NCBI RefSeq assembly: GCF_009739905.1
Contig: NZ_CP034279.1
Coordinates: forward strand, 2,356,001 to 2,420,000
From: Streptomyces ficellus
Lineage (GTDB): Bacteria; Actinomycetota; Actinomycetes; Streptomycetales; Streptomycetaceae
Length of the DNA stretch: 64,000 nt
Direction: 5' to 3'
Shown: in pieces, positions 18,227 to 27,051 of the stretch
How the letters are laid out: each line of letters begins with the position of its first letter
Position numbering within the stretch: the stretch's first letter is position 1
Translations under genes and position numbers: made by a program
The notes under the pieces: model-generated
Seen by the model: the letters and a program-made list of their open reading frames with translations, nothing else
The model's database searches: none
What the model was told of the DNA's origin: nothing

Positions 18227-18934
18227 TCACCACGGGATCCGCCGGCGGTCGCGGAAGAATCCGCCGCTCGGGCCGTCGTCCGGGAGCAGCGCCAGCCAGG
18301 TGACCGTGTCCGCGCCCTTCTCCACGCTCGTCGGCGCCCACGAGCCGCCCATGTCGGTGCGCACCCACCCGGGGCAGACGGCGTTGACCTTCACCGACGG
18401 CGGGGCGGCGGCGGAGACGACGAGGGTGAGCGCGTTCAGCGCGGCCTTGGTGATGCCGTACGCGGCCGGGGAAGGCACGTTGTCGGTCATCGCGCCGAGG
18501 CCGGAGGAGACGTTCACCACCCGGCCGCGGCCGCGGCGGACCATGCCCGGCACGAAGGCCCGGCAGGTGTGGAACGCCCCCATCAGGTTGACGTCGACGG
18601 CGCGGCGCATCGTCTCCTCGGCGAGCGAGAAGAAGCCCTCGGTGGGGTAGACACCGGCGTTGTTGACCAGGGCGTCGACCTCGACCCCGGCGGCGTCGAG
18701 CCGCTTGGCGCACGCCCTGACGCTGTCGCCGTCGGTGACGTCGAGCTGCTCGAACCGGACGGACAGCCCCTGCCGGGTGAGCCGTTCGGCCGCCGCCCGG
18801 CCGCGCTCGGGGTCGCGCGCGGCCAGGACGACGTCGAGGCCCGCCCGGCCGAGCTGGCGGCAGGCCTCCAGGCCGATCCCCCGGTTGCCGCCGGTGACCA
18901 GCGCGGTGCGGATTGTGTGCGGCGCGTGGGACAT
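18227..18934 (-). CDS. short-chain dehydrogenase/reductase (classical SDR)
   Basis: 235 residues from ATG 18934. The classical SDR motifs are all present: cofactor motif TGGNRGIG, NNAG, and the catalytic set NVSSGLG...YGITK (Ser, Tyr, Lys). The Arg after the second strand (AARDPERGR) favours NADP(H). The ending with SGGFFRDRR resembles carbonyl reductase-like SDRs. The start has no Shine-Dalgarno sequence; a -10 hexamer TAGCGT lies 7 bases upstream, so the transcript is probably leaderless. Its promoter is nearly the same as that of the ten-gene operon at 14.4 kb, which suggests joint regulation and perhaps a shared pathway. Confidence 0.92.
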   Translation of the reverse strand: MSHAPHTIRTALVTGGNRGIGLEACRQLGRAGLDVVLAARDPERGRAAAERLTRQGLSVRFEQLDVTDGDSVRACAKRLDAAGVEVDALVNNAGVYPTEGFFSLAEETMRRAVDVNLMGAFHTCRAFVPGMVRRGRGRVVNVSSGLGAMTDNVPSPAAYGITKAALNALTLVVSAAAPPSVKVNAVCPGWVRTDMGGSWAPTSVEKGADTVTWLALLPDDGPSGGFFRDRRRIPW

Positions 18935-18998
18935 GCCGACGACGCTAGCGGCGCCCGGTACGGCGGGGTCAAAGACTCCGGCGCGACAACATGAGGTC
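18932..18998 (-). promoter_or_regulatory. leaderless promoter with upstream palindrome for the SDR gene
   Basis: On the minus strand: GACCTCATGTTGTC (plus-strand 18985-18998), TTGACC (18972-18967), a 19-base spacer, TAGCGT (18947-18942), 7 bases, ATG. The palindrome centre is 19.5 bases from the -35 edge, exactly as in the copy at 14433-14500. On the plus strand the two 14-mers are GACAACATGAGGTC and GACATCATGAAGTC (12 of 14 identical). Confidence 0.72.
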
Positions 18999-19011
18999 CG
19001 CGCAGGGGAGT

Positions 19012-20241
19012 TCAGGCCTCGCACACCTCCTGGTACAGGGCGTGCACCCGGCGCGCCGCCTCCTGCCAGCCGAACCGCTCCTCGGCCCGGGTGCGCCCCG
19101 CCGCGCCCATGGCGGCGGCTCGCGCCGGGTCGGCGAGCAGCTCGTTGACGGCAGCCGCCAGGTCCGAGGCGAATCGTTTCTCGTCCAGCGGCGCACCGGT
19201 CCCGTCCCGCTGCTGCTCGATCGGCACGAGCAGCCCGGTCTCGCCGTCCGCGACGACCTCCGGGATGCCGCCGGTGGCGGTGGCGACCACCGCCGTGCCG
19301 CACGCCATGGCCTCCAGGTTCACGATGCCCATCGGCTCGTACAGCGACGGGCAGACGAACACCGACGCGTGGGTGAGGAACTGGCGCAGCGACTCCGGGT
19401 CGAGCATGCCGTCGACACGGACCACCCCGCCGCGCACCCGGCGCAGCTCCTCCACCAGCGCGGCCGTCTCCGCGGCGATCTCCGGGGTGTCCGGCTGGCC
19501 GCAGCACAGCACCAGCTGGGCGGCCGGGTCCAGCTCGAAGGCCGCGCGCAGCAGTTGCGGCAGCCCCTTCTGGCGGGTGACCCGGCCGACGAACAGCACG
19601 ATCGGGCGGGTCGGGTCGACGCCGTACCGTTCCAGGGCCGCCACCCGGTGGTCCGGCCGCTGCACGGTGGTGTCGATGCCGTTGTGCACGACGTGGACGC
19701 GGGCGGGGTCGACGTCCGGATAGACGCGCAGGATGTCGTCGCGCATCCCGTGCGAGACGGCGACGACCGCGTCGGCGGCCTCGACGGCGGTACGCTCCAC
19801 CATCGACGACAGGGCGTAACCGCCGCCCAGTTGCTCGGCCTTCCAGGGGCGCAGCGGCTCCAGGCTGTGCATGGTCACCACGTGCGGCACGCCGTGGACG
19901 GTCTTGGCCAGGTGCCCGGCGGCGTTGGCGTACCAGGTGTGGCTGTGCACCACGTCGGCGCCCTCGCAGCGGGCGGCCATCTCCACGTTCACCCCGAGCG
20001 TGCGCAGGGCCGCGTTGGCGCCCCCGGCCAGGACGGGCTCCCGGTACGCGGTCACCCCCGGCTCGGTGCGGGGCTCCCCGAAACAGTGCACCCGCAGGTC
20101 CACCAGCGCGCGCAGCTCCCGGCCGAGTTCGGCGACGTGGACCCCGGCGCCGCCGTAGATCTCGGGCGGGTACTCCTTGGTGAGCAGGTCGACGCGGAGG
20201 GCGGGGGCGCCGGGCGGGGTACGGGGTGCGGGCGAATTCAT
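19012..20241 (-). CDS. glgM: GlgM/GlgA-type glucosyltransferase (alpha-maltose-1-phosphate synthase)
   Basis: 409 residues from ATG 20241, behind AGGAAG. This is a GT4 enzyme: GGAGVHVAELGRELRAL at the N terminus, VHNGIDT, LFVGRVTRQKG, and the C-terminal EPMGIVNLEAMACGTAVVATATGGIPEVV with the retaining-GT Glu pair. Length and motifs fit the actinobacterial enzyme once called glycogen synthase and now known to join ADP-glucose and glucose-1-phosphate into maltose-1-phosphate. That product is the substrate of GlgE, encoded at the start of this window. A true primer-extending glycogen synthase is the alternative, but those are usually longer and differ at the N terminus. Confidence 0.88.
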   Translation of the reverse strand: MNSPAPRTPPGAPALRVDLLTKEYPPEIYGGAGVHVAELGRELRALVDLRVHCFGEPRTEPGVTAYREPVLAGGANAALRTLGVNVEMAARCEGADVVHSHTWYANAAGHLAKTVHGVPHVVTMHSLEPLRPWKAEQLGGGYALSSMVERTAVEAADAVVAVSHGMRDDILRVYPDVDPARVHVVHNGIDTTVQRPDHRVAALERYGVDPTRPIVLFVGRVTRQKGLPQLLRAAFELDPAAQLVLCCGQPDTPEIAAETAALVEELRRVRGGVVRVDGMLDPESLRQFLTHASVFVCPSLYEPMGIVNLEAMACGTAVVATATGGIPEVVADGETGLLVPIEQQRDGTGAPLDEKRFASDLAAAVNELLADPARAAAMGAAGRTRAEERFGWQEAARRVHALYQEVCEA

Positions 20242-20847
20242 GCGTACTTCCTGACGTCGAGGGCCTGAAAGACGGTGCTGCCGCGCCCCTCCGGCGGAGC
20301 GCGGCGACGACGGAGGCCCCACGGCGGGTCGTTCGTCCCCCCACCACGGTCCCCCTGCCGGCGACGGTAGCCGCTCGAACGACGCGCCCGCCGGGTCCCA
20401 CCACCCGTTGCGGGCAGGCATCCCGCACCCGGCATCCGGCCCGGGGCGGGGCCGTGCAGGGTCGCCCCCGCAGGGGACCGGCGGCGTTACCGGGGCTCCC
20501 GTCCCCGTAACCCGAGGCCGCCGGCCCCGAGGAGGCGAGCCCGGAGGGGCCACGCCCCACCCCCACCGGCAGCCCACCGAGCCGCACCGGAATCAGGCAC
20601 CGCCCCCGGGCGAACCGAGAACGAGCACCGCCCCAGGGCGAACCGGGACAGGGCACCGCCCCGGTCCCGTTGTGCCCACCCTCCCCCAAGCTCTCGGCTT
20701 CGCTCGAGCAGGGGGGACCCCCATCGCCCTGCGGGACGACTGCCCACAACGGGGTGGGTTGGGAGCCCAGCGAGGTGAGCCCACAACGGGGGGTGGGAGC
20801 CGCCCTGCGGGGCGATTGCCCACAACGAGCGGAGCGGGTGCCGGGCG
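20242..20847. repeat. intergenic region with several short repeats and a hairpin
   Basis: This is 606 bases between glgM and ku. It contains about 2.5 copies of a 28-base unit beginning GCACCGCCCC at 20597, 20625 and 20653. A hairpin at 20681-20717 pairs CTCCCCC with a G-run ending in A around an inner GCTC/GAGC stem. The decamer GCCCACAACG occurs three times (20741-20750 offset by one, 20779-20788 and 20818-20827), with an inverted relative near 20666. Elements like the hairpin with CTCGGCTTCGCTCGAGC recur between genes in many Streptomyces genomes. No coding frame is convincing. Confidence 0.6.
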
Positions 20848-21840
20848 TCAGGAGGCGCGTTTGCGGGGCTGGGCCTTCTTCGTGGTGGACTTCTTGGCCG
20901 TCGTCTTCTTCGCCGTCTTCGCCGTGGACTTGCGCGCCGGGGCCGCCTTCTTCTCCGTGGAGGCCGTCTTCGCCGTGGACTTCTTCGTGCCGCTCTCCTT
21001 GGGGCGGGCGGCGGCCTTCTTGCGGCCGGGCAGTTCGTGCACGGACGCGTCCGGCTCGCCTTCGCCTCGCGCCTCGCGAGCCGCCCGTACGCTGCTCTCC
21101 AGCGCGGCCATCAGGTCGATGACCTGGCCTCCCGGCCGTTCCTCCTTGGGCGCGGGGACCTCGGCGCCCTCCGCCTTGGCGGCGATCATCTCCTCCACCG
21201 CCGCGCGGTAGTCGTCGTGGAGCGTTTCGATGTCGACCTCGCCGAGCGTGTCCATCAGGGCGTCCGCCAGGTCGAGTTCGGCGTCGCGGACGGTCACCGA
21301 GGTGTCCGGGGCGACGCCCTCGGGGCGGCGGATCTCGTCCGGCCACAGCAGGCCGTGCATGGCGATGACGTCGTCGACGACCCGCAGCATCCCGAGCCGC
21401 TCGCGCCCGCGCAGGGCGAACTTGGCGATCGCGACGCGCTCGCTGCGCTTGAGCGCCTCCCGCAGCAGTGTGTAGGGCTTGGCGGCCGGCACCCCGTTCG
21501 CGGACAGGTAGTAGGCGGCGTCGATCTGGAGCGGGTCGATCTGGGACGCGGGGACGAAGGCGACGATCTCGATCGTCTTGGCCGTCGGCAGCGGCAGCGA
21601 GGCGAGGTCCTCGTCGGTGATCGGGATCATGGTCCCGTCGGCCTCCTCGTACGCCTTGCCGATCTGGTCCGCCGACACCTCCTCGCCGTCCAGCTCGCAC
21701 ACCTTGCGGTAGCGGATCCGGCCGCCGTCCTCCGTGTGGACCTGCCGGAACGAGATGGACCGGTTCTCGGTCGCGTTCACCAGCTTGATGGGGATGCTGA
21801 CCAGACCGAATGAGATGGCGCCATTCCAGATGGATCGCAC
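20848..21840 (-). CDS. ku: Ku protein (non-homologous end joining)
   Basis: 330 residues from GTG 21840 with ribosome-binding AAAGGGA. The bacterial Ku core spans about residues 1-255: MRSIWNGAISFGLVSIPIKL, YRKVCELDGEEV, PLQIDAAYYLSANG and LGMLRVVDDVIAMHGLLWPDEI. The last 70 residues are a Lys/Ala/Thr-rich basic tail similar to histone-like tails, as seen in mycobacterial and Streptomyces Ku proteins, which help DNA binding and ligase recruitment. Ku forms a ring on DNA ends. It is transcribed away from the polymerase and ligase genes, with only 40 bases between the start codons, so the promoters must overlap coding sequence or each other. Confidence 0.95.
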   Translation of the reverse strand: MRSIWNGAISFGLVSIPIKLVNATENRSISFRQVHTEDGGRIRYRKVCELDGEEVSADQIGKAYEEADGTMIPITDEDLASLPLPTAKTIEIVAFVPASQIDPLQIDAAYYLSANGVPAAKPYTLLREALKRSERVAIAKFALRGRERLGMLRVVDDVIAMHGLLWPDEIRRPEGVAPDTSVTVRDAELDLADALMDTLGEVDIETLHDDYRAAVEEMIAAKAEGAEVPAPKEERPGGQVIDLMAALESSVRAAREARGEGEPDASVHELPGRKKAAARPKESGTKKSTAKTASTEKKAAPARKSTAKTAKKTTAKKSTTKKAQPRKRAS

Positions 21841-21880
21841 GATTCATCCCTTTCGTCCCGATTCGTGGGATTCTCATCGT

Positions 21881-22765
21881 ATGACGCCGATCACGGAGGT
21901 GGAGGGGCGGCGCCTGGCGCTCAGCAACCTGGAGAAGGTCATCCACCCCGCCACCGGGACGACCAAGGGCGAGATCCTGCACTACTACGCCACCGTCGCA
22001 CCGCAGCTGCTCCCGCATCTCCGGGGGCGCCCGCTGTCCTTCCTGCGGTACCCCGACGGGCCGGACGGCCAGCAGTTCTTCGCCAAGAACCCGCCGCCCG
22101 GCACACCCTCCTGGGTGAAAACCGCCCTGGTCCCCCGGTCGGACGACAAGAACGCCCACCAGGTGATCGTCGAGGACCTGCCCTCCCTGATGTGGGCGGC
22201 GAACCTGGTCGTGGAGTTCCACACCCCCCAGTGGCTCGCCGATACCCCCGCGGTCGCCGACCGGCTCGTCCTGGATCTCGACCCCGGCGCGCCCGCCACG
22301 GTGGTGGACTGCTGCCGGGTCGCGCTCTGGCTGCGGGAGCGCCTCGGGGCGGATGGTCTGGAGGCGTACGCCAAGACGTCCGGTGCCAAGGGCATGCACC
22401 TGTACGTGCCGCTCGTACCGGCCCCCTCGGAGCGGGTCCAGGCGTACGCCAAACAGCTCGCCGTCGAGGCGGAGGAGGACCTCCCGGCGCTGGTCGTGCA
22501 CCGGATGGCCAAGACGCTGCGCCCCGGCAAGGTGTTCGTCGACCACAGCCAGAACAACGCCGCCAAGACCACCGCCGCGCCCTACACGCTGCGCGCCCGC
22601 CGCGAGCCGGCCGTCTCCGCGCCGGTGACCTGGGAGGAGGTCGAGGCGTGCGGCGACCCCTCGCGGCTGGTCTTCCTGCTCGCGGACATGGCGCCGCGCC
22701 TGCGGGACCACGGGGACCTGCTGGCACCGCTGCTGGACCCGGACCGGGCGGGACCGCTGCCGTGA
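21881..22765 (+). CDS. LigD-type NHEJ polymerase (archaeo-eukaryotic primase domain)
   Basis: 294 residues from ATG 21881. The protein is a stand-alone LigD polymerase domain: NLEKVIHPATGTTKGEILHYY, LSFLRYPDG, and the metal-binding Asp pair in RLVLDLDPG, then KTSGAKGMHLYVPL and KVFVDHSQNNAAKTTAAPYT. It fills and adds nucleotides at DNA breaks, often ribonucleotides. In mycobacteria it is fused to ligase and nuclease domains; here the ligase is a separate gene beginning one base before this gene's end. No nuclease domain is encoded nearby. The ATG has only a weak GGGA upstream. Confidence 0.95.
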   Translation: MTPITEVEGRRLALSNLEKVIHPATGTTKGEILHYYATVAPQLLPHLRGRPLSFLRYPDGPDGQQFFAKNPPPGTPSWVKTALVPRSDDKNAHQVIVEDLPSLMWAANLVVEFHTPQWLADTPAVADRLVLDLDPGAPATVVDCCRVALWLRERLGADGLEAYAKTSGAKGMHLYVPLVPAPSERVQAYAKQLAVEAEEDLPALVVHRMAKTLRPGKVFVDHSQNNAAKTTAAPYTLRARREPAVSAPVTWEEVEACGDPSRLVFLLADMAPRLRDHGDLLAPLLDPDRAGPLP

Positions 22766-23655
22766 TGCCGCGGCCGCCGGTGAAGGTCGCACTCGCGCGG
22801 ACGGTGGGCGCGCTGCCGCGCGAGCCGGGGCTGGCGTACGAGCCGAAGTTCGACGGCCACCGCATGGTGGTCTTCCGCGGCGGCGACGGGGTGGTCCTCC
22901 AGGCCCGCTCGGGGCGGATCGTCACCGCCGCCTTCCCCGACCTGGCCGCGGCCGCGCACGCGTTGCCGGAGGGCACGGTGCTGGACGGCGAGGTGGTCGT
23001 CTGGCGGGAGGGGCGGACCGACTTCGCCGCCGTGCAGGGCCGGGCCGCCGCCACCCCCGGCCGGGCACCCGGGCTCGCGCGGCGGCTGCCCGCCTCGTAC
23101 GCCGCCTTCGACGTGCTCGCGGCGGACGGCACCGACCTGCGTCCCCGGACCTACGCGGTACGCCGCGAACGGCTGGTCGCGCTGCTGGCGGACCTCGGCC
23201 CGCCGATCCAGCCCGTCCCCATGACGACCGACCCCGAGCTGGCCGCCACCTGGTACGAGACGCTGCCCTCGATCGGGGTGGAGGGGCTGGTCGTCAAGCG
23301 CCTGGACCAGCCCTACAAGGCCGGCACGCGCGCGTGGCGCAAGCTGCGGCACACCGACACCCGGGACGCGGTGGTGGTCGGGTTCACCGGGACGCAGGCG
23401 CGGCCCGCCTCCCTGGTGCTGGTCCTCCCCGACGACGACACCCCCGTCGTCTCCAGCCCCCTGCCGCCCGCCCTGCGCGCCCGCGCCGGCACCGCGCTCT
23501 CCGCGCTGACCGCCGGCGGGGCGGGCACGGCCATGGCGGTCGGCCTCGGCGAGGTGCCCTACCGTTCCGTACCGCCGGAGCTGAGGGCGGAGGTGGCGAC
23601 GGGCACCACCCGGCACACCGTCACCACGGTGCTGCGACTGAAGGACCCGGCCTGA
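22765..23655 (+). CDS. ATP-dependent DNA ligase (LigD ligase-domain type)
   Basis: 296 residues from ATG 22765, overlapping the polymerase stop by one base. The adenylation Lys is in AYEPKFDGHRM (motif I, KFDG-R). Further nucleotidyltransferase motifs are VLDGEVVVW (motif III) and GVEGLVVKRL plus RAWRKLRH (motifs IV and V). An OB-fold domain of about 95 residues completes it. Together with Ku and the polymerase it forms a split NHEJ set acting on double-strand breaks. It ends 14 bases before the stop of the convergent NERD gene. GCGGGACCG (23658-23666) could pair with CGGTCCCGC (23692-23700) there as a weak terminator. Confidence 0.93.
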   Translation: MPRPPVKVALARTVGALPREPGLAYEPKFDGHRMVVFRGGDGVVLQARSGRIVTAAFPDLAAAAHALPEGTVLDGEVVVWREGRTDFAAVQGRAAATPGRAPGLARRLPASYAAFDVLAADGTDLRPRTYAVRRERLVALLADLGPPIQPVPMTTDPELAATWYETLPSIGVEGLVVKRLDQPYKAGTRAWRKLRHTDTRDAVVVGFTGTQARPASLVLVLPDDDTPVVSSPLPPALRARAGTALSALTAGGAGTAMAVGLGEVPYRSVPPELRAEVATGTTRHTVTTVLRLKDPA

Positions 23656-23669
23656 CGGCGGGACCGATT

Positions 23670-24485
23670 TCAGGCCACCCGCCACGTCCGGCGGTCCCGC
23701 GCCGTCGCGTACAGGGATTCCACGTCCGCCGGTTTCAGTACACCACCGAGCCTCGCGAGGGACGGGATCTCGCCGTCCCGCAGCACGTGTACGCCGTCGA
23801 GGCCCGGCGCCACCTCCAGGCGCCCCGGGCCGTCCACCGCGAGGACCGGCCGCACCGCCGTGGCCAGGGCATGTGCGGCCCGTTCGGCGTCCCGGCGCAC
23901 CGCGCGCACCCGCGGTCGCGGCTCCGCACGGCCGACCGCGACCGCCGGGCCGGCGATCCGCACCCGGCGGCCCCGGGCCGCCACCGTGCCCACCGCGAAC
24001 ACGCCGGGCGGGCCGATCGCCAGGTGGTCGATGAGGGCGGAGCCCGGCAGAGGCACGCAGTGCAGGACCCGCCAGCCGGCCCCGCCGAGCCCGTCCAGCG
24101 CGTCACCGATCCGCTGCCGGGCGGCGAGTTCCGCGGGCCTCGGGTCCCGGCGCCCGAAGGTCCGGTGGCGGCCCGGCCCCTCGCCCCCGCACACCGTGTG
24201 CAGGGTCTCGCCGGGGCGGTTGGGGGCCAGGTCGTCGTCGGGGTGGAGGGCGAGACGCGCCAGGTCGGAGGCGGTGGGCACGGGCGGCGGGCCGACCGTG
24301 ACCCGGCCGCTGACGAAGGGCGCGAGCGCCGCCAGCACCTCCGCCTCGTACGCGGCGGACAGCAGGCTGACCCGGCCGGTGTCGCGGTCGTACCACGCCA
24401 CGCCCCGGCCGTCCGGCAGGCTCACCCAGAGCCGGTCGCGGCCGCCCGGCCCCGCCGTCGTGACACGCAGTGCGGTCATCCCCAT
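23670..24485 (-). CDS. NERD-domain protein (nuclease-related)
   Basis: Start taken at ATG 24485 (271 residues); GTG codons up to 24500 and ATG 24479 are alternatives. The C-terminal half carries the NERD core: GDALDGLGGAGWRVLHCVPLPGSALIDHLAIGPPGVFAVGTV, resembling the Asp-His pair and following Gly-Val-Phe of restriction-like folds. The expected downstream Gln/Glu-x-Lys catalytic signature is not obvious (VAARGRRVRIAGPAV), so catalysis is doubtful. The N-terminal half (VSLPDGRGVAWYDRDTGRVSLL, then PTASDLARLALHPDDDLAPNRPGE) is a conserved actinobacterial extension. It is cytosolic. Its place next to the NHEJ genes suggests a DNA role, which is inference. Confidence 0.8.
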   Translation of the reverse strand: MGMTALRVTTAGPGGRDRLWVSLPDGRGVAWYDRDTGRVSLLSAAYEAEVLAALAPFVSGRVTVGPPPVPTASDLARLALHPDDDLAPNRPGETLHTVCGGEGPGRHRTFGRRDPRPAELAARQRIGDALDGLGGAGWRVLHCVPLPGSALIDHLAIGPPGVFAVGTVAARGRRVRIAGPAVAVGRAEPRPRVRAVRRDAERAAHALATAVRPVLAVDGPGRLEVAPGLDGVHVLRDGEIPSLARLGGVLKPADVESLYATARDRRTWRVA

Positions 24486-24645
24486 CACCCCCACGCCCAT
24501 GGGAACAGGCGTGCCTCACGGGGGCAAGGGACGGGCGGGGCACGGCCCGGGAACGGCGGCGGAGGGTGTCCGATTGCCGGGGCACGGCACCCGGTGGTGT
24601 GGTGCACTATTGCCCCCAAGTGCAGTGTTCGCGGGGAGGGACGGC

Positions 24646-27051
24646 ATGTTCACGGGGATCGACGAGGTCGACTGGGCCTCGCTGGGTCATGCCTACGGTC
24701 CGGCTGACGACGTGCCCGAGCTGCTGCGCGGGCTCGCGTCCCCCGACCCGGTGGAGCGCGAGGTCGCGCTCGACGGCATGTACGGCACGGTGCACCACCA
24801 GGGCGATGTGTACGACTCGACGCTCGCCTGCATTCCCTTCCTGCTGGAGCTGGTGGCCACCCCCGAGGTCCAGGACCGCGGGTGCGTCGTCGAGTTGCTG
24901 ACCAGCATCGGCGGCATCGACCTCGGCGGGGACGACGAGCTGGACGAACTCGACCCCGAGGACGAGGAGTTCGAGGACGCGGCGAACTACGCCATGGCGG
25001 CCGCGGCCGTCGCGGCGGGCGCCGACGTGTTCCTCGCGCTCGTCGGCGACGACGACCGGGAGGTACGGCTGGCCGCCCCCGGCGCCCTCGCCTCGCTCCA
25101 CGGCGACCCGGCGCGGGTGCTGGTGCTGCTGCGGGAGCGGCTGACCGTGGAGACCGACACCGAGGTGCGGCTCGCGCTGGTGGAGGCCGTCGGCCGGATC
25201 GCCCTGCGGTACGAGTCGCTCCGGGACGAGACCGCCGACTGGCTCGGCTGGCTGACGGGCGCCGCGCAGGACCCGGCGCTGCGCCTCGCGGCCCTCGCCC
25301 AGCTCGCGCGGTGCGCCCCCGCGCGGCTCCCCGGTGACGTGGTCGCGACGGTGACCGAGCTGCTGGCCCGGGTGCGGGAGGCACCGGGGCGGGGCGAGGG
25401 GCCGGGCCGGGGCGAGTGGCCCGCACCGGGCGGCCGTCCGCTGCCGGGCGGTGCGGGGGGTGGAGGTGCGGGGGGCGGAGGTCCGGTGCACTCGGCCGGC
25501 CTGGACGAGCTCTGCGCCCTCACCGACTTCGCCGATCTGGGCGGTCTCGTCGGCCTCCCCGGTTTCCCCGGCCCCAGCGACGTCGCCGATCTGGCCGACC
25601 TTGCCGCCTTCGGCGGCCTGCCCGACGTCTCCGGCCTCGCCGACCCGGCCGAGCCGGCCGAGTACCGGCCGGGGGCGCCCACCCTGGTGGGCCGGCTGCG
25701 CGAACCGCGCGAGGAGCAGCGCGCCGGACGCGGCTCGGCGTGGGCCGACGACCTGCTCCGGACCCTGCACGGCGCACTCGACGACCGCGTCGAGGACCGG
25801 ATCGCGCTGGTCACCGCCCAGCTGCGCAGCCCCGACCGGGGCCAGCGGGCGGACGCGGTGTGGATGTGCGGCGGGCTGGTGCGGACGTGGCGGGGGGCGT
25901 ACGACGAGGTGGTGCGGCTCGTCGGGGCGCAGGTCGACGACCCCGACCCGCGGTTGCGGGAGGCCGCCGTGACGTGGCTGGAGACCCTGTTCGAGGTGGC
26001 CCGCCCGGCGGCGGACGCGCTGGCGGCCAGGGTGGCGGCCGAGTCGGCCCGCGCGGACCTCTGGGCGCCGGAGCGGGCGGCCGGCGGGTACGGGCCGGAC
26101 GGCCGGTACGGAACGGGCGGCACGTACGGGACGGACGGCGGGCCGGTGGTGGGCAGTGCCCTGCTGGCTCTCACCCGTACCGGTGACGCGCGGGCGGTAC
26201 CGGCGCTGGCCCGGGCGCTGGAGCGGCCCGGACTGGACGGGCGGCTCGCCCGCGCCATCACGCACCTGGGCGCGGCCGGCGCCCCGCTGGTGCCCGCGCT
26301 GCGGCACCGGCTCGGCCGGCTGCCGCTGGACGAGACGCTCGCGGAGGAGGCCGGGCCGCTGCTGCTGGCGCTGGCGCACCTGGGCGCGGCGGAGGCGCTG
26401 CCGGAGGTGCTGCGCGTCCTGCGCGGGGCGCCCTCGTTCCGCCGGGAGTGGGTGGTGGAGTCGTCGCTGCGGGCGCTGACCGCGTTCGGTCCCGCTGCGG
26501 CCGGGGCGGCGGGCGACCTGCGGGACCTGCTGGACGACCGCTCGGTGGCGGTGGTGACGTCGGCGGCGCGTGCGCTGGGGGCGGTGGAGGGGGACACGGC
26601 GGCCGTGCTGCCGCGGCTGCGCGCCCTGCTGCTGGCGCCGGACGCGACGCACCGCCGGGAGGCGGCCTGGGCGGTGGGCGCGCTGGGGCGGGCGGCCGGG
26701 GCGGCGGTTCCGGAGCTGCGGGCGTGCCTCGCGGCGCCCGGGGTGTGGCTGCGGGTCGACGCGGCCGTGGCGCTCACCCGGGTGACCGGGGAGGCCGGCG
26801 AGGCCCTGCCGGTGCTGGTGGGAGCCTGGAAGGAGAACCGTCACACCCGGGTGCGGATCGCCGAGTGCCTCGCGGAGCTGGGGCGGCTGCCGGCGGACGC
26901 GGCGCCGCTGCTGCGGGCGGAGCTGGCGCGGGCGCGGCGGCACAACGGGTCGGAGGGCACCTCGGGCGATCACGACGTCCACCAGGACGAGAGGCTGCTG
27001 GCGCTGTGCCGGCGGGCGACGGGCCACTCCGGAGAGGAGACCGCCGGATGA
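24646..27051 (+). CDS. large HEAT-repeat protein
   Basis: 801 residues from ATG 24646 behind GGGGAGGG. Opening residues (MFTGIDEVDWASLGHAYG) are conserved in a family of Streptomyces HEAT proteins. Helical repeats such as DREVRLAAPGALASLHGD, TEVRLALVEAVGRIALRY, DARAVPALARALERPG and VLRVLRGAPSFRREWVVESSLRALTAFG run through the protein. The region around residues 245-350 is low-complexity (Gly/Pro, then Asp/Leu-rich) and interrupts the solenoid. No signal peptide is present. HEAT proteins act as binding scaffolds; the partner is unknown. TGCACT (24603-24608) and AGTGCA (24619-24624) form an inverted repeat upstream that could be an operator. The stop overlaps the next gene by 4 bases. Confidence 0.85.
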   Translation: MFTGIDEVDWASLGHAYGPADDVPELLRGLASPDPVEREVALDGMYGTVHHQGDVYDSTLACIPFLLELVATPEVQDRGCVVELLTSIGGIDLGGDDELDELDPEDEEFEDAANYAMAAAAVAAGADVFLALVGDDDREVRLAAPGALASLHGDPARVLVLLRERLTVETDTEVRLALVEAVGRIALRYESLRDETADWLGWLTGAAQDPALRLAALAQLARCAPARLPGDVVATVTELLARVREAPGRGEGPGRGEWPAPGGRPLPGGAGGGGAGGGGPVHSAGLDELCALTDFADLGGLVGLPGFPGPSDVADLADLAAFGGLPDVSGLADPAEPAEYRPGAPTLVGRLREPREEQRAGRGSAWADDLLRTLHGALDDRVEDRIALVTAQLRSPDRGQRADAVWMCGGLVRTWRGAYDEVVRLVGAQVDDPDPRLREAAVTWLETLFEVARPAADALAARVAAESARADLWAPERAAGGYGPDGRYGTGGTYGTDGGPVVGSALLALTRTGDARAVPALARALERPGLDGRLARAITHLGAAGAPLVPALRHRLGRLPLDETLAEEAGPLLLALAHLGAAEALPEVLRVLRGAPSFRREWVVESSLRALTAFGPAAAGAAGDLRDLLDDRSVAVVTSAARALGAVEGDTAAVLPRLRALLLAPDATHRREAAWAVGALGRAAGAAVPELRACLAAPGVWLRVDAAVALTRVTGEAGEALPVLVGAWKENRHTRVRIAECLAELGRLPADAAPLLRAELARARRHNGSEGTSGDHDVHQDERLLALCRRATGHSGEETAG

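Noticed and set aside
20242..20847. A CRISPR array in the repeat-rich spacer.
   Set aside because: The 28-base units are directly adjacent without unique spacers and there are no cas genes.
18227..22792. A 1521-codon open frame on the minus strand spanning the SDR, glgM and ku region.
   Set aside because: It joins real gene pieces through the glgM and spacer region in wrong frames; the high G+C content leaves few stop codons. Only the last part is the SDR gene.
23658..23700. Terminator between the DNA ligase and NERD genes.
   Set aside because: A 9-bp stem with a 25-base loop partly inside the NERD coding end is too weak to list as a feature.
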